Shown here: positions 1 to 5,093 of the stretch, piece by piece
Layout of the letters: each line of letters begins with the position of its first letter
Numbering within the stretch: position 1 is the stretch's first letter
NCBI GenBank assembly: GCA_024696565.1
Contig: JAILGR010000216.1
Coordinates: forward strand, 1-5,093
From: Acholeplasmatales bacterium
Lineage (GTDB): Bacteria; Bacillota_I; Bacilli_A; Acholeplasmatales; Anaeroplasmataceae
DNA: 5,093 bases
Direction of reading: 5' to 3'
Translations under genes and position numbers: made by a program
Notes under the pieces: model-generated
Seen by the model: only the letters and a program-made list of their open reading frames with translations
The model's database searches: none
Told to the model about the DNA's origin: nothing

Positions 1-1560
1 TGTCTTAGATGCATCTTTGTAGAAGTCTGCTACTGAATAAGTGAATCCATTGAATGAATAGATTAAATTTTCATTGAAGTCTTCAGCTGTAATTAAATCA
101 TATAAATCAGAATAAGAATTATAATATTTAATTTCCATGATAGGATCATAAATCTTTAAATCATCATTCTTATCATCATTATTCTTAATATTATATAATC
201 TTGATTTATATGTTGTAGTAGCATAGCTAGATGCAGAACTTTGAATTGCATTATATTTTGCAATAGTATTATATAGTTTCTTTTCATCATCACTTAAATC
301 ATCATATTCTTTTTCTTCAGCACTATTAGAAACATCATAAGTAGAAGAAATATGATATGCTAAATAATACTTATCATTTAGGTTACGAGGTTCCTTTAGG
401 TATTCGTTAGCCTCTAATGTATCAGTAATTAATGTTTGAGCTTGGCTTGTTAAATCACTTAGCTCATTTTTTTCTGGAGTAATAATGAAAGTAAACTCTT
501 CATCATCTAAATCAGTAACACCTTTATATTTATAAGTGTTTTGATATAAGGCAAGATAGAATGCATTTACTTGGTCAGTAGTTAGATTATCATCAGTTAA
601 TGAATAACCTAAAGTTGCTTCAACCTTAGCTACAGCATTCATAGCATCAGATCTTGAGTTATACATAGTAACTACAGCCTTATGAGTTGCATAAGTTTTA
701 ACTGTAGATTCATAAGTTGATTTTAATGAATCATCTTCAAATAAGTAATATGATGTATTTTTTGTTTTTTCATCATTTTCCTTATCTGCATCATATGGAT
801 AGATGTATTCTTGATCAGCAATTTGATATAAATCATTAGCTCCAGCAAGCTTTTCAGCTTGTGATAAGATATAAGTTTTTACTAAATCTTCATGATTTTC
901 AATTAAATCCTTGAAGTTAGTGAAGATGATTAAATCAGTATCATCAGTAGGATATGTAAATGCTAGATTTTCTTTAGTAATAGTAATACCAACTCTAGCT
1001 CTTCCTTCAACAAATTTAGTGAAGTAAGTTTCTAATTCTTCGTCTGTATAAGCTTCAATAGCAGAAGCAGAAGAATTAGAGAAGATTAAGCTTGATAAGC
1101 TTGTTGTAATAGCATTAACCATTTGCTTACGGATATAAGAATAGTTATTTAATGCCTTAGTATAATCTAATGTAGTTTCATTAAGGTTATATAATGCCTC
1201 ATTAGTATCTGTTTTAGTTAATGTTAATAAATTTTTAGTTTTTTCAGATACGCTATTAACATCTTCAGTTAATAAAACTTCTTTAACAGCTTCATATTCA
1301 TTTTTATAAATTTGACCTTTAATAGAAGTTAATACAGTATTATAACCAGAATTTCTTAATCTTGAATAGAATTGAGATAAAGACATACTGAAGTCGTCGC
1401 CTTTATCATTAGTTGCTGTAGCAACAACTACATCTTTATTATTATATACGCCTGCGTAAGGAGTCTGGCTATTTCTTGTTGTACCATTACATGAAGCAAG
1501 AGTTAATGAAACAAGTGAAACGCTACCTAAAAGTAGTAGGCTTTTAAAACTCTTTTTCAT
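1..1560 (-). CDS. Large PrsA/SurA-like surface lipoprotein, 3' end beyond the window
   Basis: This is the second gene of the operon. It is open for 520 codons from ATG at 1560 and leaves the window without a stop, so the C-terminus is missing. Residues 1-24 form a lipoprotein signal: Lys2, Lys3 and Lys6, a Leu/Val/Ser-rich core, and lipobox L21-A-S-C24, so the mature protein should be lipid-anchored outside the membrane. Residues 45-95 (FSMSLSQFYSRLR at 57-69) resemble the start of the SurA/PrsA N-terminal chaperone domain. Residues 292-347 carry an AVV strand followed by a helix with V331, Y335, Y339 and Y343, matched in the upstream protein. At 505-520 (FTYSVADFY) a second SurA-N-like segment begins just before the edge. 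The protein is acidic, Asn/Thr/Ser/Tyr-rich and has no Trp in the visible part. The start is fixed by a strong ribosome binding site at the right spacing. Function is inferred to be extracytoplasmic folding or a surface scaffold. The coding sequence is certain, the family moderately so, and the substrate is unknown. Confidence 0.88.
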   Translation of the reverse strand, partial: MKKSFKSLLLLGSVSLVSLTLASCNGTTRNSQTPYAGVYNNKDVVVATATNDKGDDFSMSLSQFYSRLRNSGYNTVLTSIKGQIYKNEYEAVKEVLLTEDVNSVSEKTKNLLTLTKTDTNEALYNLNETTLDYTKALNNYSYIRKQMVNAITTSLSSLIFSNSSASAIEAYTDEELETYFTKFVEGRARVGITITKENLAFTYPTDDTDLIIFTNFKDLIENHEDLVKTYILSQAEKLAGANDLYQIADQEYIYPYDADKENDEKTKNTSYYLFEDDSLKSTYESTVKTYATHKAVVTMYNSRSDAMNAVAKVEATLGYSLTDDNLTTDQVNAFYLALYQNTYKYKGVTDLDDEEFTFIITPEKNELSDLTSQAQTLITDTLEANEYLKEPRNLNDKYYLAYHISSTYDVSNSAEEKEYDDLSDDEKKLYNTIAKYNAIQSSASSYATTTYKSRLYNIKNNDDKNDDLKIYDPIMEIKYYNSYSDLYDLITAEDFNENLIYSFNGFTYSVADFYKDASKT

Positions 1561-1561
1561 C

Positions 1562-4500
1562 TTAAGCCGCCTCCTTTAATAAATTCTTGATTGCATCCCA
1601 CCAAGTAACAGTTTGACCTGCCTCTTCATAATTGAAGATTTCTGATGTTTTTGTTGTATCATTATAAGTTTCAATATAATCGTCAGCAATTCTTTGATAC
1701 ATTTGAATTAGCTTGTCGAATACACCATTGTTACCATTATAGCCAGCCTCAGCAAATGTAATTACATCATAAAGATTTGTTTCACTACTATTTGTTTCTT
1801 TAGCTATATAGTTAAGAAGAATAATTCTTTGAGTTTCAGAACCGACAAATCTAGTAACAACAGGTTGTAAGTAAGTTTGTAATGCACTTGCTGTATCTGC
1901 TGGAGATAACTTAGATGCACCATTTAATACATAATCTAATAAATATAACTTAATTTGGTTTTCATTTAAGATATCAGTATCATTGTAGATATTTTCAATT
2001 ACAACTGGATTTTCGTTATATAAAATCACGATATTTTCAAAGATACCTTCTTTGTTATCTTTTCTTTCCCATTTAGCAGAAGAATTAGGAGTACCTGATG
2101 TAACTAAGATTAAGTTATAACCATCTGTAGTTTCAACGATTGTTTCATCATCTTCTACGTTAGCTAATGTAACGTTAAGTGGTTCGATATAACAAGTTGG
2201 ATAAGTATCATTAATGTAATATTGATATGAAGTAGGGTTACCGTTTGAATCTTCACCATATCCTCTAGCATAGTCAAATAGACGTTGCTTTAAGTTGAAG
2301 TCGATATCTAATGAAGAATTTGTTGCAGTAAATGTATCAGTCTTAACAATGAAGCCTAAATGTCTATATTTAGCCCAATCTCTTTCAGTAGAGATTTCAT
2401 TATCTTCATAGTCAACTTTTGCAGTTTGGTTGAATTCAGTAACTAATGATGAAATCTTAGAAGAGTGAGCTTCTGTAGAATCACTTAGTTTTTTATACAT
2501 ATCTTGGATTAATAATTTAGCGACTTCACCAAAAGTAATATCAGCTTTTTGTGATACAAAGTAATCAGTAGCGTCATTATAGTCACTAACTTTGATATCT
2601 TTCCATGTAGAAACATCATCTGGTTCGCCATCATCATCTAAGTCTAGGTAAACAATTAATCTTGTACCACCTAAAGAGAAGTAGTTATCATGAGCTAAGT
2701 CTGTATACTTTTTCATGAAGTTAATTAATTTATCAGATGAGTAATCAGTTAATAAGAATCCTTGAGCGCTTTGTACACGATAATAATCATCAATGATTTG
2801 ATCGATATCAGCATTGTGGAAATATAACATTAAGAAATTATATTTACCAATAGAAGAAGGATATCCTGATGATGAATATTGGTCGTTAGCAAATGCTAAT
2901 AATATATTTGAAATATACTTTTCATAAGTTGCACGATCTTTATTTGTCTTTTCGTAATTTTCAGAAGTCTTTACGATTTGTTTTGCAATTAAGTTAACAG
3001 CTGTAGAAGAACCTGATTTAGCATTTAAGTAATCAAATACACCAAATCCTTCATTTTTGCCAGGAATCTTAATTGAATTTTCATCATTATTATCCTGTTT
3101 AATATTTAAATTATATGTTTTTCCATCATATTCGATAGTAGCTAATACGTTGCTATTACCGTTGCCACCTACTGTTTTAGAGTAATCACTATGTTCTGTA
3201 GAATAAGAGATTTCACAAGCTTCATTATAAATTTGAACTTTTGCATCATCTAATTTTTCAGATAGATAAGAAGAAATCTTAGTAGATGTAATTTCTTCTT
3301 CCATAAGCTTTTCTAATAAATCACCCATTAATGTAGGATATGTTTCAGTATCCTTTATTAATTCAATGATATCGTAGCTTGATCTTTCTTCTTCTTTATA
3401 CCAGTTGGCAAAATTTACTAATGTTTGATCAGTAATTTCTTCGCCATCTTTATAATTTGTATACTCATTAAATTTATAAGCAAGTGTGCTACCTAAAGTA
3501 GTTGATTGACCAGCAGTAGAGAAACAAGAATCGCTTGATTCAAGACTTAATGTTTCATACATATAAGTCTTGAATGAATCACCATAGTTATCAGTTAACT
3601 CTTTCTTAGAGAAGTAAGTTGCATCTTTATTGTCTTCTAATAATTTTGCTTTAGCTTCTTCTAATAAGTCTTCAACAGTCTTATCACCATCTGGAGAAGA
3701 ATACTTCTCTAGAATTTCTTTAGTTAGCTTTCTTAAGTTATTTAATTGAGTTACATCTGTAGTAAATGCGAAATTAGAAGATAATTTTTCTTTAAAACCA
3801 CCATATACGTAGTTATAAATTTGAATATAGATTTCTAAAACAGCATTTGAATCAATAGGAGCACAAATTAGATTACCATCATCATCTCTTGTGTTACCTA
3901 AATCACTAGTTTTGAAATCATCATAATATTCAATATAATCTTCATAATGCATTGAGCCATCAACTAAATAATCATAATCAGCGCTCTTGCTATCATAAAT
4001 ATAGTATAGTTTGCCGTTATTAAACTTTAAACCGAAAGCTCTTAATGTTCTTGTAAGTTCATTGTAATCAGCAAAGTTAATTACAACTGCACTAACGTCA
4101 AATCCATTAGTGTATTCTGTTTTGAACTTAGTAACATATTGACCTGATGTATAATAACCCCACTGTGTATCATCAGGATCAGTATCATCTTTTTCAGCTT
4201 CATCAATGTCAGCCTTTAATTGATCGTAAGCTAATAATTCTTTTGCTAGTAATGGATAATATACTTGGCTTAATTCTTTACCTAGCTTTAAGTATGTGTC
4301 ATATAAAGCTTCATAGTTTTCATATGATGCATTCTTAATTGCTGTAAGAATAGAAGTATTATCGCTAAAAGAATCTACTAAATAATTGGTATAAATTTCA
4401 TCTACATATTTAGCTTCTAATAAGTCAATATCAGAATGCTTTAAAGATTTGAAATTATCCCAATAATCATCAATTTCAAAAGTGAAATTGTAGATATCTT

Positions 4501-4891
4501 GTACTACATAGTCTACAAGTCTCTTTCCATATTTTGTTTTTAACTTTTCAAAAGCCTCTTGGCTATATTCATTTCCCTCACCAAAACCTAATGCTTCTTT
4601 ATCACTATCAGTTAAATCAGAAGCATTCTTAGTTAATGCAATATCAATGCGGTTGATGAATTTTGTAAGAACAACATTAGTAATTTGTTCCTCTAATACT
4701 TCATGAGAGTTCCACTTTAGTTCGTTCCAGATGTCTCCGTATGTTACAGAGAAATCACCAACTGAAGCATAAGTCTCATTGACATTTAGAGTACCTGTGT
4801 TATCTGTTGCTCCACGACAAGATGCTAATCCTATTGCTAATGCGCCGGCCATGGTGGCTGTTGCCATTTGGCGCAACTTATTCTTTGTCAT
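1562..4891 (-). CDS. Giant lipoprotein with SurA-N-like and degenerate parvulin-like regions (1109 aa)
   Basis: This is the first gene of the operon and is complete. The lipoprotein signal has K3, K5 and R7, a hydrophobic core at about 9-22, and lipobox L22-A-S-C25. Residues 41-80 (YASVGDFSVTYGDIWNELK) resemble the SurA/PrsA N-domain. Residues 266-363 hold an AVV strand and a helix with V351, Y355, Y359 and Y363, split by an acidic Tyr/Asp-rich insert (about 297-345). A second SurA-N-like helix pair lies at about 612-642. Residues 740-932 look parvulin-like: a strand TRLIVYL (743-749), a DxDxDGxxD loop (750-758), HLGFIVK (844-850), and the final strand DGYNLILV (923-930). The histidines normally present in parvulin (HIL and GYH) are Leu745 and Asn926 here, so isomerase activity is doubtful. 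A helical tail of about 170 residues follows. PrsA is about 290 residues, so this protein is about four times longer. It is probably a membrane-anchored extracytoplasmic chaperone or scaffold; a purely structural surface protein is the alternative. The start is supported by GAAGGAG 10 bases upstream and by the signal peptide. Confidence 0.93.
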   Translation of the reverse strand: MTKNKLRQMATATMAGALAIGLASCRGATDNTGTLNVNETYASVGDFSVTYGDIWNELKWNSHEVLEEQITNVVLTKFINRIDIALTKNASDLTDSDKEALGFGEGNEYSQEAFEKLKTKYGKRLVDYVVQDIYNFTFEIDDYWDNFKSLKHSDIDLLEAKYVDEIYTNYLVDSFSDNTSILTAIKNASYENYEALYDTYLKLGKELSQVYYPLLAKELLAYDQLKADIDEAEKDDTDPDDTQWGYYTSGQYVTKFKTEYTNGFDVSAVVINFADYNELTRTLRAFGLKFNNGKLYYIYDSKSADYDYLVDGSMHYEDYIEYYDDFKTSDLGNTRDDDGNLICAPIDSNAVLEIYIQIYNYVYGGFKEKLSSNFAFTTDVTQLNNLRKLTKEILEKYSSPDGDKTVEDLLEEAKAKLLEDNKDATYFSKKELTDNYGDSFKTYMYETLSLESSDSCFSTAGQSTTLGSTLAYKFNEYTNYKDGEEITDQTLVNFANWYKEEERSSYDIIELIKDTETYPTLMGDLLEKLMEEEITSTKISSYLSEKLDDAKVQIYNEACEISYSTEHSDYSKTVGGNGNSNVLATIEYDGKTYNLNIKQDNNDENSIKIPGKNEGFGVFDYLNAKSGSSTAVNLIAKQIVKTSENYEKTNKDRATYEKYISNILLAFANDQYSSSGYPSSIGKYNFLMLYFHNADIDQIIDDYYRVQSAQGFLLTDYSSDKLINFMKKYTDLAHDNYFSLGGTRLIVYLDLDDDGEPDDVSTWKDIKVSDYNDATDYFVSQKADITFGEVAKLLIQDMYKKLSDSTEAHSSKISSLVTEFNQTAKVDYEDNEISTERDWAKYRHLGFIVKTDTFTATNSSLDIDFNLKQRLFDYARGYGEDSNGNPTSYQYYINDTYPTCYIEPLNVTLANVEDDETIVETTDGYNLILVTSGTPNSSAKWERKDNKEGIFENIVILYNENPVVIENIYNDTDILNENQIKLYLLDYVLNGASKLSPADTASALQTYLQPVVTRFVGSETQRIILLNYIAKETNSSETNLYDVITFAEAGYNGNNGVFDKLIQMYQRIADDYIETYNDTTKTSEIFNYEEAGQTVTWWDAIKNLLKEAA
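1570..1577 (-). promoter_or_regulatory. Ribosome binding site of the second lipoprotein gene, inside the end of the first
   Basis: The minus strand reads AAAGGAGG, 9 bases before ATG at 1560. It lies within the last codons of the upstream gene (Lys-Glu-Ala-Ala-stop), and only one base separates the TAA (1564-1562) from the ATG. This geometry indicates translational coupling and decides the start of the second gene. Confidence 0.92.
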
Positions 4892-4901
4892 AGTCTTAAA
4901 A

Positions 4902-4908
4902 CTCCTTC
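4902..4908 (-). promoter_or_regulatory. Ribosome binding site of the 1109-residue lipoprotein gene
   Basis: The minus strand reads GAAGGAG, followed by 10 bases and ATG at 4891. This selects that start over the in-frame Met9 codon, which would shorten the positively charged end of the signal peptide. Confidence 0.85.
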
Positions 4909-4936
4909 ACCATAAAATTAATATAAGTCAAATAAT

Positions 4937-4965
4937 ATCATATCATTTTCCAAATTGAAATGCAA
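4937..4965 (-). promoter_or_regulatory. Sigma-A-type promoter of the lipoprotein operon
   Basis: On the minus strand, TTGCAT (4965-4960) and TATGAT (4942-4937) are separated by exactly 17 bases. A TG one base before the -10 (TGATATGAT) makes it an extended -10. Transcription should begin near 4928-4930, giving a leader of about 37 bases that carries the ribosome binding site. No other promoter-like pair of this quality was seen between this site and either start codon, so both lipoprotein genes are expected to come from it. Confidence 0.72.
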
Positions 4966-4981
4966 TTATAAAATCAAATTG

Positions 4982-5003
4982 TAATTGATATAAATTTCAA
5001 TTA
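4982..5003. repeat. Inverted repeat TAATTGA/TCAATTA between the divergent promoters
   Basis: TAATTGA (4982-4988) and TCAATTA (4997-5003) are exact 7-base inverted copies around 8 bases, directly abutting the 16-base palindrome at 5004. CAAATTG also occurs twice, 24 bases apart (4951-4957 and 4975-4981). In such AT-rich DNA this may be chance or an A/T-rich upstream promoter element. A second regulator site is possible. Confidence 0.3.
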
Positions 5004-5019
5004 TCACCTTTTAAGGTGA
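5004..5019. promoter_or_regulatory. Candidate operator: 16-base near-perfect palindrome
   Basis: TCACCTT (5004-5010) and AAGGTGA (5013-5019) are exact inverted copies around a central TT. The palindrome covers the -35 position of the plus-strand promoter. It lies upstream of both predicted transcription starts (about 5044 on plus and about 4929 on minus), so it is not expected to be transcribed and is better read as a DNA-binding site than as an RNA hairpin or terminator. I do not recognise the regulator. Confidence 0.5.
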
Positions 5020-5037
5020 GGCTTGGTGTGGTATAAT
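5009..5037 (+). promoter_or_regulatory. Extended -10 promoter of the WalJ-like gene
   Basis: TATAAT at 5032-5037 is a perfect -10, preceded by TGTGG (5027-5031), which gives the Gram-positive TRTGnTATAAT extended form. At 17 bases upstream the -35 position is TTTTAA (5009-5014), a poor match to TTGACA. The promoter therefore depends on its extended -10 or on a regulator. Transcription would start near 5044, leaving a leader of about 15 bases. Confidence 0.78.
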
Positions 5038-5047
5038 GCTTTCGACT

Positions 5048-5051
5048 GAGG
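5048..5051 (+). promoter_or_regulatory. Ribosome binding site of the WalJ-like gene
   Basis: GAGG lies within TGAGGT, 7 bases before ATG at 5059. It is weaker than the two lipoprotein sites but well placed, and it sits just downstream of the expected transcription start. Confidence 0.6.
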
Positions 5052-5058
5052 TTTTAGT

Positions 5059-5093
5059 ATGAAGTTTAGTGTATTTTCAAGTGGTTCTGAGGG
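5059..5093 (+). CDS. Start of a probable MBL-fold metallohydrolase (WalJ/YycJ-like), cut by the window edge
   Basis: Only 11 full codons and most of a twelfth are visible, reading MKFSVFSSGSEG. WalJ/YycJ proteins of Bacilli start with the pattern FSVLASGS-x-GN, a first strand and Ser/Gly loop of the metallo-beta-lactamase fold, and this matches closely. The metal-binding HxHxDH motif would lie beyond the edge, so the call rests on the N-terminal pattern alone. The family is cytoplasmic and often encoded with the WalRK two-component system for cell wall homeostasis. Here it is divergent from the lipoprotein operon, with its own extended -10 promoter and a GAGG ribosome binding site 7 bases before the ATG. 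The reading start is well supported; the family assignment is good but tentative. Confidence 0.7.
   Translation, partial: MKFSVFSSGSE

Noticed and set aside
2624..2641. Runs of ATC trinucleotides as a microsatellite
   Set aside because: They are short Asp codon runs (GAT on the minus strand) within an acidic coding region, explained by protein sequence.
4147..4338. Plus-strand open frame of 63 codons
   Set aside because: It lies wholly antisense to the 1109-residue lipoprotein gene, has no convincing ribosome binding site or promoter, and its Gln/His/Leu-rich content is what the reverse complement of an AT-rich gene gives.
1562..4891. Use of the Mycoplasma code (TGA as Trp)
   Set aside because: All nine Trp residues are TGG and the 520 codons of the second gene contain no TGA, so the standard code fits both genes.
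4896..4913. Five-codon mini-ORF (MVKEF) just before the first lipoprotein gene
   Set aside because: It has no ribosome binding site of its own and arises because the GAAGGAG site happens to be preceded by ATG. A leader peptide is not supported.
4965..4970. Minus-strand TATAAT as an alternative operon promoter
   Set aside because: The hexamer is perfect, but the sequence 17 bases upstream (TTATAT) is a poor -35, and it overlaps the -35 of the better TTGCAT/TATGAT promoter.
5004..5019. The palindrome as an intrinsic terminator
   Set aside because: Its stem is only 7 bases, no T-run follows on either strand, and no gene ends nearby, since both flanking genes diverge from this region.

Overview
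The window looks like AT-rich DNA (roughly 30% GC by eye) from a monoderm bacterium of the Firmicutes/Tenericutes side. The evidence is two lipoprotein signal peptides with the same LASC lipobox, strong GGAGG-type ribosome binding sites, promoters of the sigma-A type, and the start of a probable WalJ/YycJ metallohydrolase, a Bacilli-type gene. All Trp codons are TGG and no in-frame TGA occurs, so the standard code is used, which argues against Mycoplasma proper. An uncultured gut Bacilli or Mollicutes-like lineage is plausible, but that is inference.

Layout: positions 1-4891 are a minus-strand operon of two very large secreted lipoproteins. The first gene (4891 to 1562) encodes 1109 residues. 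The second starts one base after it (1560) and runs off the left edge after 520 codons. A good promoter lies upstream (4937-4965). The 167-base divergent intergenic region (4892-5058) also holds a plus-strand extended -10 promoter, a near-perfect 16-base palindrome at its -35 position and a second inverted repeat. A plus-strand gene begins at 5059 with 12 readable codons resembling the N-terminus of WalJ/YycJ MBL-fold hydrolases.

The two lipoproteins look like divergent, colinear paralogues. Each has a lipoprotein signal, then a segment resembling the SurA/PrsA chaperone N-domain, then a shared 'AVV...tyrosine ladder' module, then a second SurA-N-like segment. The complete protein goes on to a degenerate parvulin-like region that lacks the usual histidines and carries a DxDxDGxxD calcium-type loop. 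I infer a pair of membrane-anchored, PrsA-like extracytoplasmic foldases or scaffolds, about four times the size of PrsA, made together through translational coupling. No terminator, RNA gene, CRISPR array or mobile element was seen.
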